From Chryseobacterium sp. POL2 (GTDB lineage: Bacteria; Bacteroidota; Bacteroidia; Flavobacteriales; Weeksellaceae): a stretch of DNA of 64,000 bases. Of this stretch, positions 1 to 9,196 are shown one piece after another (position 1 is the stretch's first letter; every line of letters starts with the position of its first letter). The DNA lies in the NCBI RefSeq assembly GCF_011058315.1, contig NZ_CP049298.1, positions 1,054,001 through 1,118,000 on the forward strand. The letters run 5' to 3'. The notes below the pieces were generated by a model. The model was not told the DNA's origin, ran no database searches, and worked only from the letters and a program-made list of their open reading frames with translations. The position numbers and the translations under genes are program-made.

Positions 1-2
1 CA

Positions 3-1310
3 ACGCCTGCACAGATCCAAACTTTACAATCTCAACCTTACGTTTCGCATGTGGAATCTTTTGTAAGAAATCCTTCTGGCAGTCAAAAAGCTTTAGCAGA
101 TCGACCTAACAAATGGAAAAATATGAGTGCCAACAAAACCAATTTTAATTATGGTGAAGCAACTGCACAAATAAACCAAATCAACCTGAAACCATTACAC
201 ATTGCAGGTTACACCGGCACAGGAATCGACATTGCAGTTATTGACACCGGCTTCCCTACTGTAAACACGGGAAGTGCTTTCAAAAGATTAAGAGATAATA
301 ATCAAATAAAAGGAAGCTATAACTTTGTTTCTAAAAATAATGACATCTACAATACCGCGCTAAATCCTCATGGTAGTATTTGCCTTGGGACAATTGGCGG
401 ATACATTCAGAATCAATTTGTAGGTTCTGCGCCAGATGCTAATTTTTATCTTTATGTCTCAGAAAATGACGATGTCGAAATTCCAGAAGAACAACTTTAT
501 TGGATAGAAGCAGCGGAAGAAGCCGACAGAAAAGGTGTAGATCTTATTACAACCTCTTTGGGATATTATATTTTCGATGACAGTCGCTATGACTACACCT
601 ATGCGGATATGAATGGGACGACAACTTTTATAGCTCGTGGTGCCCAAATCGCTTTCGAGAAAGGTATATTCATCAATTTTGCTGCTGGCAACGAGGGGAA
701 TAATGACTGGCATTACATCATCACACCAGCAGATAATGCTAAAGTATTTTCGATTGGCGCTGCAGATCAATTTGGTGGTATGGCGACATTTTCTTCTTAC
801 GGCCCCAATTCCGCAGGCGTTATAAAACCTGATGCTTGCGCACGTGGGCTCTTTACAGCAACTGTTCTTAACAATGATGTTACAGAAGCTAGTGGCACCT
901 CTCTAGCCAATCCGTTGGCCGCAGGTGGCGTTGCTTCTCTTTTGCAAGCACTTCCAAAAAGTGTCAATTTGGTAGATGTACAAAATAAACTTCGTGGCAA
1001 TGCTTCGCTGGCTAATACGCCAACAGATCAAGAAGGTTATGGCATTCTTAATTTCGGAAAAACTTATAACCAATTTTTAGCAACCGAGAATATTAAAACA
1101 ACTAACTTTAGCATCTATCCCAACCCTGCCAAAGGTTTTATTGAAGTAAAATCAAGTGACAAAATACAATCAATCCAAATTTATGATAATATCGGTCGAT
1201 TAATTTTAACTTCAAAATCTTCGAAAATTGATGTTTCTACATTAGAAAACGCAGTTTATTATCTAAAAATAAATGACAATACGAAAGTTGAAAAGTTCAT
1301 TAAAAACTAA
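3..1310 (+). CDS. Subtilisin-like (S8) serine protease with T9SS sorting domain, 5' truncated by window
   Basis: Secreted endopeptidase. The reading frame is open from the first bases, so the signal peptide and part of the prodomain lie outside the window; the GTG at 51 is only the first possible start codon inside it. Counting from that GTG, the catalytic triad is Asp65 (VIDTG), His107 (NPHGS) and Ser284 (SGTSLANP), with the oxyanion Asn214 in AAGNEG. The last ~70 residues, beginning at FSIYPNP, form a type A T9SS C-terminal sorting domain (YPNP, then YYLKI and the closing KVEKFIKN), so the protein should be exported across the outer membrane and processed there. It converges on ppc, with a shared terminator between them. 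Substrate unknown. The family call is secure; only the N-terminus is missing. Confidence 0.93.
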   Translation, partial: TPAQIQTLQSQPYVSHVESFVRNPSGSQKALADRPNKWKNMSANKTNFNYGEATAQINQINLKPLHIAGYTGTGIDIAVIDTGFPTVNTGSAFKRLRDNNQIKGSYNFVSKNNDIYNTALNPHGSICLGTIGGYIQNQFVGSAPDANFYLYVSENDDVEIPEEQLYWIEAAEEADRKGVDLITTSLGYYIFDDSRYDYTYADMNGTTTFIARGAQIAFEKGIFINFAAGNEGNNDWHYIITPADNAKVFSIGAADQFGGMATFSSYGPNSAGVIKPDACARGLFTATVLNNDVTEASGTSLANPLAAGGVASLLQALPKSVNLVDVQNKLRGNASLANTPTDQEGYGILNFGKTYNQFLATENIKTTNFSIYPNPAKGFIEVKSSDKIQSIQIYDNIGRLILTSKSSKIDVSTLENAVYYLKINDNTKVEKFIKN

Positions 1311-1315
1311 ATAGA

Positions 1316-1342
1316 AAAAGCTGTCAGAATTTGACAGCTTTT
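1316..1342. terminator. Bidirectional intrinsic terminator
   Basis: A perfect 11-bp inverted repeat (AAAAGCTGTCA / TGACAGCTTTT) with a 5-nt loop lies between the convergent protease and ppc. A and T tracts flank it on both sides, so it can serve both strands. Confidence 0.85.
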
Positions 1343-1359
1343 ATTATTTAATTTTAAAA

Positions 1360-3909
1360 TTAAGCCGAATTGCGACTCGCATTGATATTTCCAAATAAAG
1401 AACGCATCACTAATTTTTCGTAAAGTGCTTTGTTATCCGGATTTTTCTGAATTTGCATCAACGCATATTGTTGAATACTTAGCAAAGGCAAAACAATTTT
1501 TTCACGAATTAGAACCGATTTTCTATTTAATGGTTCTTCCTGCATCAAAACTTTGAACCCTGTCAATTCCAACATCAAATCTTTGGAAAGATTAAATTCA
1601 TCAAAGAGAATATTCCAAAATACACCAAATTTTGGATTTTCTCGCATATAATAAGTCAATGGAAAATACGTCTTATTCATCGACATCATCGAGTTGAGCA
1701 CCAAAGTTTTGAAAAAGTCTGAGTGCTGATACAAAAGTTTAACATCATCAAATCGACCTTCTTCTTTCAACTGTTTCAAAGCGGTCCCAAATCCAAAAAA
1801 TCCAGGAACATTTTGTTTTAGTTGCGACCAAGACCCCACAAAAGGAATAGCACGTAAATCTTCGAATTTCAGTTCACCATCGGCGCCACGTTTGCTCGGG
1901 CGACTTCCGATATTGGTTTTTCCGTAATATTCCAAAGTACTCATCTCCTGCAAATAAGGCACAAACATGGGATGAGATTTCAGCTGGCTGTATTTCTCAA
2001 AGCTAATTGTTGACAATTCATTTATTAAATCCCGTTCTCTTTTGGAAAGTTCTTTCTTAGAATTTTCGAAAACGTCATTTTCAATTCCAGCGCTTAACAA
2101 TTGTTCAAAATTATATTTGGCCTGATCTTTATTTCCAAAAACACTCGTTATGGTTTGCCCTTGTATCGTAAGTTCAATTTGATTGTTGGCAATTGTTTTC
2201 CCTTGTGATGCGTAAAAGTCATGCGTTTTTCCACCGCCTCTTGCTGGTGGCCCGCCACGCCCATCGAAGAAAACTACTTTTACCCCAAATTCTTTAGCAA
2301 CTTTTGTTAAATTTTCTTTGGCGCGGTAGATTTCCCAATTTGCTTTGAGATAGCCACCATCTTTGGTTCCGTCTGAAAAACCGAGCATGATGTATTGTTC
2401 ATTTTTGCGACGCTGGAGATGTTCTGCATAGATTGGATTTTCGTAAAGTTCTCGCATCACAGATTCTGAATTATCGAGACCATCCATCGTTTCGAAAAGT
2501 GGTACAATATCCATTTTGATGTCCGTATCTTGATAACCGCAAGCTTTCATCATCGCATAGACATTCATAACGTCTTTAACCTCATCAGAATTCGAAATGA
2601 TATAACGATGCAGACCGCGTTCGCCATTTTGCTCCTGAATTTTGGTAATGTTCAGAATGTTTTGTAAGCTGTCTTTTACAATTTCTTCAGAGAAATTTTC
2701 TGGTTTTATAATTTGATTTGAAGAAATAATTTGGTTAAATTTATCGTTATTTGAAACTTTAGAAATATCTTCTGTTTTAAATATATTTTGATAAATAACA
2801 TCGACAATTTTTTGATGAACACGACTATCTTGTCGAATATCCAATGTCGCAAAATGCGTCCCAAAAATCTTTACTCTATCGCGATAATCATCTAACAAAT
2901 CATGGAATAGCGCTTGATGTTGGGTCACCAAAATATGTTCTGCGTCATTGATTTTAGAAATAATGTCGGTTTCAGAAATTTTAAAATCTTTTTGAAAAAT
3001 CGCTTGATATAATTGATGGCTCAAACTTTCTAAAACATCAGAAACGCCTCTAAAACTAAGTCTTCTTCTTAAGCTTTTGAGATGTCCATAATAACATTTC
3101 AAAATAGAACTTCGCAGCTCATTCGCCACTTCCAAAGTGACATCCGAAGTCACAAATGGATTGCCGTCCCGATCTCCGCCTGGCCAAAAACCGAGTTTGA
3201 TAATATCTGGATGAAGATGAAAATGCTCTGTCTCGAAGGTTTCTTTCAGATTTTTGTACAAGTCACCAATACTTTTATAATAGACATAGCGCAGATAGTA
3301 AATAATACTCATCGCCTCATCCAAAGGCGTTGGACGCTCTTTGTTAACAAAAGGCGTTTTCCCCAATTGCTGCAAAAGAACATCAATCTGTGTCACCGAA
3401 TCGTTTTGGATCGCATCGCGCAAATCGTGGATAATCCGTTGCACGGCATTGGGATAAAACTGCGTAGGATGTGCCGTGAACACTATCTTGACAGAAAAAT
3501 CTTTTAATTTTTTACGAACTTCTTGCAAACGATGATCCTGCACAGCACGTTCATAAAGATTCGGAATTGTTCCGCTATCTGCCTGAGAATGCAACTTCTG
3601 AAAAGCCGCATCTTCGATACTATCAAACAACACCACTTGTCGCTCAATATATTGCACAATTTTGAAAAGCAGTTCAATCTTTTGTTCTTCAGATTGCAGA
3701 TCGGTATGATTTTTAAAAAATGAATTAATGATCGTTTCTGGCGACAAAGCTTTGTCATAGCCTTCCTTACTTTCTTCATATAAAAAAGGTAACAACATGC
3801 CGATATTCGTCATTTTATCATAAGGCAAACTCATGAACAACGAATTGTATATTTGGAATTTGTTCTCAACAAGTTGACGGAAAACTTCGGATTTTTTATC
3901 ATTCATCAT
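1360..3909 (-). CDS. ppc: Phosphoenolpyruvate carboxylase
   Basis: Anaplerotic enzyme that carboxylates phosphoenolpyruvate to oxaloacetate in the cytoplasm. The 849-residue length is within the normal bacterial range. Visible signatures are FTAHPTQ with catalytic His at residue 147, GFWPGGDRDGNP, the MLGFSDGTKDGGY segment, and FDGRGGPPARGGG with the essential Arg near residue 551. The C-terminus ends INASRNSA, close to the usual R-N-T-G end of the family. Two adjacent ATG codons open the frame; the first is used here. A TAAATTTG -7 element lies just upstream on the minus strand. It is monocistronic and convergent with the subtilase. Confidence 0.97.
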   Translation of the reverse strand: MMNDKKSEVFRQLVENKFQIYNSLFMSLPYDKMTNIGMLLPFLYEESKEGYDKALSPETIINSFFKNHTDLQSEEQKIELLFKIVQYIERQVVLFDSIEDAAFQKLHSQADSGTIPNLYERAVQDHRLQEVRKKLKDFSVKIVFTAHPTQFYPNAVQRIIHDLRDAIQNDSVTQIDVLLQQLGKTPFVNKERPTPLDEAMSIIYYLRYVYYKSIGDLYKNLKETFETEHFHLHPDIIKLGFWPGGDRDGNPFVTSDVTLEVANELRSSILKCYYGHLKSLRRRLSFRGVSDVLESLSHQLYQAIFQKDFKISETDIISKINDAEHILVTQHQALFHDLLDDYRDRVKIFGTHFATLDIRQDSRVHQKIVDVIYQNIFKTEDISKVSNNDKFNQIISSNQIIKPENFSEEIVKDSLQNILNITKIQEQNGERGLHRYIISNSDEVKDVMNVYAMMKACGYQDTDIKMDIVPLFETMDGLDNSESVMRELYENPIYAEHLQRRKNEQYIMLGFSDGTKDGGYLKANWEIYRAKENLTKVAKEFGVKVVFFDGRGGPPARGGGKTHDFYASQGKTIANNQIELTIQGQTITSVFGNKDQAKYNFEQLLSAGIENDVFENSKKELSKRERDLINELSTISFEKYSQLKSHPMFVPYLQEMSTLEYYGKTNIGSRPSKRGADGELKFEDLRAIPFVGSWSQLKQNVPGFFGFGTALKQLKEEGRFDDVKLLYQHSDFFKTLVLNSMMSMNKTYFPLTYYMRENPKFGVFWNILFDEFNLSKDLMLELTGFKVLMQEEPLNRKSVLIREKIVLPLLSIQQYALMQIQKNPDNKALYEKLVMRSLFGNINASRNSA

Positions 3910-3913
3910 ATAA

Positions 3914-3921
3914 CAAATTTA
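3914..3921 (-). promoter_or_regulatory. Candidate -7 promoter element of ppc
   Basis: TAAATTTG on the minus strand fits the Bacteroidetes TAnnTTTG box, 5 nt upstream of the ppc ATG. I found no good TTTG -33 partner, so this is weak. Confidence 0.35.
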
Positions 3922-4009
3922 ATAATAAAAGAATGCCGTTCTTAATAAAATAATTATAAATTGCTAGTTTTAATAAACACTTAAACAAGCTATCTAATTT
4001 CTTATAAAA

Positions 4010-4453
4010 ATGTTATTACTCCTTATTTTAATAAATAGTTTGCTACTATTTGCACTTTTACTTTTTAGCGCATTAACCTACCAGAATTTACCCAAACGTA
4101 TTCCTATTCATTTTGGACTAAATGGTGATGCAGACGGATTTAGCAGCAAAATATTTTATTGGTTGTTACCCATTTTAGGACTTTTGTTTTTCTCGCTGTT
4201 CAGTACGCAGGCTATTGATTTAAAATCACTAAAAATTTCGGATTCTTTATTAAAACAAAATTGGTTTTCGGACAAAGAAAACATCGTGATACTTTCTATT
4301 AACACCTTTGTTTTGATTTTATTTTTAGAAATCCAATCCAGCATTTATAAAGTTGCTAAAGGAAAACAAACAAAAATATCCAAATCGGTTTGGATCTGGA
4401 CAGTCGTTATTATTATTGTTAGTCTATTATTGGCTATTTTGACAAATAGTTAA
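4010..4453 (+). CDS. DUF1648-domain small membrane protein
   Basis: A 147-residue integral membrane protein with about four hydrophobic segments (residues ~2-23, 45-65, 95-112, 128-145). Between the first two lies the DUF1648 signature, visible as NLPKRIPIHFGLNGDADGFSSK (shortened: IPIHFGLNGDADG). This domain also occurs in the SdpI immunity family, but the full SdpI architecture is absent and no partner gene is present, so function is not assigned. Its last 20 bases overlap the 3' end of the convergent nnr gene, and no terminator lies between them. Confidence 0.75.
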   Translation: MLLLLILINSLLLFALLLFSALTYQNLPKRIPIHFGLNGDADGFSSKIFYWLLPILGLLFFSLFSTQAIDLKSLKISDSLLKQNWFSDKENIVILSINTFVLILFLEIQSSIYKVAKGKQTKISKSVWIWTVVIIIVSLLLAILTNS

Positions 4454-5921
4454 AAACTTTTCCGACGCTTTCAATAACATCGGAAGCTAAAAGACTTTCT
4501 TTCGCTTGATTTTTGAGCGCTAAATCGGCGGCTTTCCCGTGAATCCACACGCCAAAAATCGCAGCCTCCTTCGGTGAATATTTTTGAGCCAAAAGCGAGG
4601 TGATAATACCTGTCAACACGTCACCACTTCCGCCTTTTGCAAGTCCAGAATTACCGCTGATGTTGTAATAAACTTCTCCAGTATGTAAAATAATCTGTGT
4701 ATGATGATCTTTAAGAACGATGTTCAGTTGGTATTTTTTAGCAATTTCTTTTGCCAGTTCTAAGCGTTCAAAAGAGCTCGCGGATAGCCCAAAAATCCTT
4801 TCAAATTCTTTAGGATGTGGCGTAAGAATAGAATCTTTTGGCACCCAAGATAAAAGATTAAGATGCGTTGAAAAAATCGCTAAAGCATCTGCATCTAAAA
4901 CAACGGGACGACTATGACTTCGTAAAAAATTTTCTAATGCAGAACGGGCAATTTCATTTTTCCCAAATCCTGGGCCAATGCCGTATTCTCCGTCTTCTAT
5001 GTAATTAATATGTTCAACTTCTTTGATTCCTGAAAATTCGAACATTGCTTCTGGAACTTGCATAAGGCAAGAAGAATACGCACATTCGGGCGCATTAATA
5101 AAGGTTAAACCAGCACCAGTCCTTGCAGCAACACGTCCTGCCAAAAGTATCGCACCTGTTTTCCCATACGTTCCTCCCACCAAAACGGCTTTTCCAAAAT
5201 GTCCTTTATGGCTAAATTCTGGTCGGGATTTATATATTTTTTTGATTTCAAGTTCATCCGCTACATACGCATCAACGACAACATCTTCAATAAAACTAGG
5301 ACTAAGGTCTATATTTAAAACATGAATTTTTCCACAAAAAATTCCAGTTTCGGGATGAAAAAATATTTTTTTATAAAATTGAAAACTTAGAGTATCATTA
5401 GCTTTAATGAAAACAATACTGTTTTTATCAGCATCTGGGCTTAATCCCGATGGAAGGTCTAAAGATATGATGCGATTAGGAAGTTTATTAATTTCATTAA
5501 TAAGATTTTCCCAAGGCTGCCCTATATTTTTATTAAGTCCAATACCAAAAATTGCATCGATCAGCACTGTTGAATTACGTAGCTCTGTCGTGGAAAAATC
5601 ACAAGCATCTATAATTGGTATTGTTTCTGGAATACGCTGTAAATTAGTTACCGCATCTTTTGAAAATTTCTTCCCATAATTGACGACAACTTTAACTTTT
5701 CTGTTATTCTGAACTAAGAGTCTTGCTAAAGCCAATCCATCGCCACCATTGTTGCCATTACCACAAAAAATAACGAAATCATCATTAGGATTAATATTTT
5801 TGATAAGCCATTCGCAGCTCGACTTAGCTGCTTTCTCCATGAGATTAATTGAAAAAATAGGCTTATTCCTTATCGTATATTGATCGCATTCACGCAATTG
5901 ATTAACATTGAGTATTTTCAT
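4434..5921 (-). CDS. nnr: Bifunctional NAD(P)HX epimerase / ADP-dependent NAD(P)HX dehydratase
   Basis: Repairs hydrated NAD(P)H: the N-terminal domain epimerises R- to S-NAD(P)HX and the C-terminal domain dehydrates S-NAD(P)HX with ADP. The YjeF_N part (residues ~1-215) shows CGNGNNGGDG at 53-62. The ribokinase-like C-terminal part (~235-495) shows KAVLVGGTYGKTGA, a GPGFGK loop, LDADAL, LTPHPKEFERI, and GGSGDVLTG at 430-438 with the catalytic Asp434. I chose the ATG at 5921 (MKILNVNQL) because YjeF_N proteins begin there; the frame extends 11 codons further upstream without similarity. Length 495 residues, normal for the fused form. Confidence 0.93.
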   Translation of the reverse strand: MKILNVNQLRECDQYTIRNKPIFSINLMEKAAKSSCEWLIKNINPNDDFVIFCGNGNNGGDGLALARLLVQNNRKVKVVVNYGKKFSKDAVTNLQRIPETIPIIDACDFSTTELRNSTVLIDAIFGIGLNKNIGQPWENLINEINKLPNRIISLDLPSGLSPDADKNSIVFIKANDTLSFQFYKKIFFHPETGIFCGKIHVLNIDLSPSFIEDVVVDAYVADELEIKKIYKSRPEFSHKGHFGKAVLVGGTYGKTGAILLAGRVAARTGAGLTFINAPECAYSSCLMQVPEAMFEFSGIKEVEHINYIEDGEYGIGPGFGKNEIARSALENFLRSHSRPVVLDADALAIFSTHLNLLSWVPKDSILTPHPKEFERIFGLSASSFERLELAKEIAKKYQLNIVLKDHHTQIILHTGEVYYNISGNSGLAKGGSGDVLTGIITSLLAQKYSPKEAAIFGVWIHGKAADLALKNQAKESLLASDVIESVGKVFNYLSK

Positions 5922-6038
5922 CCATGAGTTTTTTGCAAATTTAATAAAAACCAAATTGCAAATATGATTTTATTTATAAAATAATACAAGTGTTTTGTAA
6001 AAGATATTATTAAGTTAATGAAACATTAATATTTTTTT

Positions 6039-6046
6039 TATTTTTG
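6039..6046 (+). promoter_or_regulatory. Candidate -7 promoter element of mscL
   Basis: TATTTTTG matches TAnnTTTG, 22 nt upstream of the mscL ATG. The -33 region is poorly matched. Confidence 0.35.
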
Positions 6047-6068
6047 TAAATATATTAAACAAAACACT

Positions 6069-6455
6069 ATGGGATTTTTTAAAGAATTCAAAGAATTTGC
6101 TGTTAAAGGCAATGTGATTGACTTGGCTGTCGGTGTAGTTATCGGCGGTGCATTTGGTAAAATTGTTACGTCTTTGGTAGAAGACATTATTACACCAGCC
6201 ATCCTAAATCCAGCTTTGAAAGCGATTAATGCAGAAAATCTTTCTCAATTGGTTGTTCCCGGTACAGCGATTAAGTATGGAAATTTTTTATCGTCTGCAA
6301 TTTCTTTCATGGTTGTAGCTTTTGCATTATTTTTAATGATTAAAGGTATTAACAAACTGAAAAAGCCAGATCCAGTTGCAGAAGAAGCTCCAGCAGGGCC
6401 AACTCAGGAAGAACTTTTAACGCAAATCAGAGATCTTTTAAAAGAAAAAAATTAA
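6069..6455 (+). CDS. mscL: Large-conductance mechanosensitive channel MscL
   Basis: Inner-membrane channel that opens under membrane tension and releases solutes during hypo-osmotic shock. The 128-residue length is typical. The N-terminus (FFKEFKEFAVKGNVIDLAVG) is the family's amphipathic helix and the start of TM1, followed by the pore-lining VVIGGAFGKIVTSLVEDIITP. TM2 is at about residues 77-98 (ISFMVVAFALFLMIKGIN). The cytoplasmic tail ends in the charged helix EELLTQIRDLLKEKN. It is monocistronic, with its own promoter-like box upstream and a terminator downstream. Confidence 0.97.
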   Translation: MGFFKEFKEFAVKGNVIDLAVGVVIGGAFGKIVTSLVEDIITPAILNPALKAINAENLSQLVVPGTAIKYGNFLSSAISFMVVAFALFLMIKGINKLKKPDPVAEEAPAGPTQEELLTQIRDLLKEKN

Positions 6456-6474
6456 TCTTTTTTGCTAAAAAACT

Positions 6475-6504
6475 AAAAAACCATCGAAGTTTCGATGGTT
6501 TTTT
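6475..6504. terminator. Bidirectional intrinsic terminator
   Basis: CCATCGAA (6481-6488) pairs with TTCGATGG (6491-6498), extended by A6 on the left and T6 on the right. It lies between the convergent mscL and S9 peptidase genes. Confidence 0.88.
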
Positions 6505-6519
6505 GTTTATTAAATTTTA

Positions 6520-8916
6520 TTATTTTTTTTGCAAACATTTTTCAAGGAACTGATCTTGTTCCCAAAGCAAATGCATAATATTTTCTTTGGCAACATACCC
6601 ATGCGATTCTTTTGGTAAAAGAACCATTCTAACAGGTGCTCCTAGATTTTTAAGTGCTTGAAAATAACGCTCCGTTTGTAAGGTGAACGTTCCCGGATTG
6701 TTATCCGCTTCACCATGCACCAATAGCATTGGCGTCTTCATTTTATTAGCGTTCATAAAAGGAGACATCTCGTTATAAACATTAGGAACATCCCAATAAT
6801 TGCGCTGCTCAGTTTGGAACCCGAACGGCGTTAAAGTTCTGTTATAAGCACCACTTCTCGCAATTCCACAAGCAAATAGATCCGAATATGTCAATAGATT
6901 AGCCGTCATAAAGGCACCGTAAGAATGTCCTCCCACAGCTACTCTTTTTCTATCGATATAACCTAATTTGTCCACAGCATCGATGGCTGCTTTCCCATCT
7001 GCTACCAATTGTGTAACAAAAGTATCGTTCGGTTCTGTTTTACCTTCACCAATAATTGGGAACGACGCATCATCTAGAACTGCATAACCTTTGGTCACCC
7101 AATAGATGAACGACCCATAGCTTGGGAATGTAAACTCATTAGGATTTTTGGTGTTTTGCCCCGCTGTCGCCTTATCTTTAAACTCTTCAGGGTAAGCCCA
7201 AATTAACAATGGCAATTTATCTTTTTTGTTATAACCAAGCGGTAGATAAAGCGTTCCTGTCAAGTCAACACCATCATTTCTCTTATAATGGATCACTTCT
7301 TTATAAACATCTTTGATGCTGGCAAAAGGATTAACAAATTGCGTAACAGGTGTTAATTTTCCGGATTTAAAATTTTTGATATAATAATTCGGATATTCGT
7401 TTTTGGATTGCTCGCGAACCAAAATTTCGTTTTTCTTAATATCCAAAATATCAATTAAATCTTCTTTTTTCCCTTTAACATTCGATGTATAAAGTCTTGT
7501 CGTTTTTAAAGTTTTCCAATCAAATGAATCGATAAATGGAAATTGTCCTTCCTTGGTAAAACCTTCTCCCAAAAGGTAAGATTTGCCAGCTTCAACATCA
7601 ATCACATCGCGCCCGAATTGATTTCTTCTGGTTTGGAATTCTCCCGGATCTTTGTACATATCCTGAAAATTACGACTCGAAATAAGTTTGGTTTCTCCTG
7701 TTGAAGGATTTAAAAATTGTGTTGTCAAATTACGGGTATCGTACCAAGAATCCATAACTGTTGCATGTTGGTCATCGCCCCATTGTATTCCAGCAAAACG
7801 TTCTTTTAGTTTTACCAGAGATTTTGGCTCAGAATTAAAGGGTGCATCCCAGGTATAAACTTCATCACGAAAATCCACTTTCTTAGCAGGATCTCCACCA
7901 TCCAAAGCTTGTACAAAATACAAACTTGCAGGTTTGTCAGCACGCCAAGCCATATTTCGTTTGCCTTCACGGGTAGCGGAAAAACCTTTTGGCATAATCT
8001 CCGTTAATGGAATCGTGTTAACTTTTTTAACTTCGTTACCCGATTCATCATACACCACACTTGTCATCGGAAATCTTGACAAAGGCACGATATACGAAAA
8101 TGGTTTTTGTAATGTTGTGATGTTAATGTATTTACCATCTGGCGAGAAACTTTGCCCGGCATACATGTCCGCTTTTTTGAACAATGTTGCATTTCTATTA
8201 AAATCAACTTTATATAATTCTGAAGTTACTAATGTTTCAAAATTCTTTTCGTCTTGTGGGTTTTTAAGAAGATCCTGATAAGTTCTGTTTTGTGACACTT
8301 TGCCTTCGGCTGTGGAAACAATCGGTCCCGTTGGCAAGTTTTTTTTGTCATCTAAAAGACTTGGACGATTGTCTAGCAATTGACTGACCAACAATGCTTT
8401 TGAATCTCTAAACCAAGAATATGGCGAACCCATATTGGCATTGAGGTTATCAGAAGTTAGCTTCTTCGCGGTGGCTGACGCCAAATCTACAACCCAAAGC
8501 TCGACACCTTTTGCCGTCGTATTGGTGAAAGCTAAAGATTTTTCGTCAGGCGACAATTGCAGATAGGCGATTTTCGCATTGACAGGGAGACCTTTAACTT
8601 GAGTTTCTGATTTATCTTTAACTTTTTTAATTTTCAAATTGTTGGAATAGGTCATCGTACTAGAGATATTAGTCACAGGGTTTATCCTAAGTCCTCCCAA
8701 CTTCATTTCGTCCTGATTAAGATCTTCCAAAGTTTTGTAAGTGGATCGGTAACTCAATACCACCAAGGCTCTTTTACTATCCATCATAATAGATGGTGGA
8801 CGATCATAATCTGCTAATTGCAAAATCTCTGCGGACGGTTTTTGATAAGTGACATTTTCTTGTGCAAAACCAAGACTGGCAGCTACCAACAACAACATGG
8901 AAATTCTATTCTTCAT
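6520..8916 (-). CDS. Exported S9-family (prolyl oligopeptidase type) peptidase
   Basis: Serine peptidase with a signal peptide (MKNRISMLLLVAASLGFAQ), so probably periplasmic. A beta-propeller-like N-terminal region (~residues 25-540) carries repeated strand pairs such as DEKSLAF and SPDGKYINI. The alpha/beta hydrolase domain follows, with catalytic Ser665 in GGHSYGAF, Asp738 in GEADNNPG and His772 in KESHGYV. The 798-residue length and the wide propeller fit the S9 group often annotated in Flavobacteriia as prolyl oligopeptidase or S9 peptidase. Exact peptide preference cannot be read from the sequence. The gene stands alone. It faces away from the next peptidase gene (9197), and the intergenic space between them holds a structured GC-rich element. 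Confidence 0.92.
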   Translation of the reverse strand: MKNRISMLLLVAASLGFAQENVTYQKPSAEILQLADYDRPPSIMMDSKRALVVLSYRSTYKTLEDLNQDEMKLGGLRINPVTNISSTMTYSNNLKIKKVKDKSETQVKGLPVNAKIAYLQLSPDEKSLAFTNTTAKGVELWVVDLASATAKKLTSDNLNANMGSPYSWFRDSKALLVSQLLDNRPSLLDDKKNLPTGPIVSTAEGKVSQNRTYQDLLKNPQDEKNFETLVTSELYKVDFNRNATLFKKADMYAGQSFSPDGKYINITTLQKPFSYIVPLSRFPMTSVVYDESGNEVKKVNTIPLTEIMPKGFSATREGKRNMAWRADKPASLYFVQALDGGDPAKKVDFRDEVYTWDAPFNSEPKSLVKLKERFAGIQWGDDQHATVMDSWYDTRNLTTQFLNPSTGETKLISSRNFQDMYKDPGEFQTRRNQFGRDVIDVEAGKSYLLGEGFTKEGQFPFIDSFDWKTLKTTRLYTSNVKGKKEDLIDILDIKKNEILVREQSKNEYPNYYIKNFKSGKLTPVTQFVNPFASIKDVYKEVIHYKRNDGVDLTGTLYLPLGYNKKDKLPLLIWAYPEEFKDKATAGQNTKNPNEFTFPSYGSFIYWVTKGYAVLDDASFPIIGEGKTEPNDTFVTQLVADGKAAIDAVDKLGYIDRKRVAVGGHSYGAFMTANLLTYSDLFACGIARSGAYNRTLTPFGFQTEQRNYWDVPNVYNEMSPFMNANKMKTPMLLVHGEADNNPGTFTLQTERYFQALKNLGAPVRMVLLPKESHGYVAKENIMHLLWEQDQFLEKCLQKK

Positions 8917-8990
8917 AAAACTATTTATTTCCTTCGAAAATACGATTAATTCCTAAGTTGGGAAACTATAGCAAATGTTAAATTTGTCCT

Positions 8991-9094
8991 AGCCCCGATA
9001 GAAGCGGCATCCTTTTGTGGGCGCGAGGTGGCGGAGCGTAGCGGCGCCGTCCGAGTAGCCCGCAAAAGATACAGCGGATAGCGGGAATTGCTCC
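8991..9094. repeat. GC-rich structured intergenic element (copy A)
   Basis: A ~100-bp segment much richer in G and C than its surroundings, between two divergent peptidase genes. It starts AGCCCCGATAGAAGCGG and ends ATAGCGGGAATTGCTCC. The arm at 9009-9022 (ATCCTTTTGTGGGC) pairs with 9058-9070 (GCCCGCAAAAGAT), and the inner part folds further through GGCG/CGCC. A segment with the same layout lies at 28856-28960. I recall similar elements as common intergenic repeats in Chryseobacterium and Flavobacterium genomes. The Rfam Flavo-1 motif is one possible identity, unverified. Confidence 0.7.
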
Positions 9095-9196
9095 AAAAAA
9101 AATCTATTAAAAAAAATAGGGGAAATTCTTACTGAAAATTCAGACAATTCAATTCGGATAAAAATGCGTAAATTGGCTCAATTTTAATGCTAAAAA

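Noticed and set aside
3082-3507. 141-codon open frame antisense to ppc
   Set aside because: It lies wholly within the conserved PEP carboxylase coding sequence and encodes nothing recognisable.
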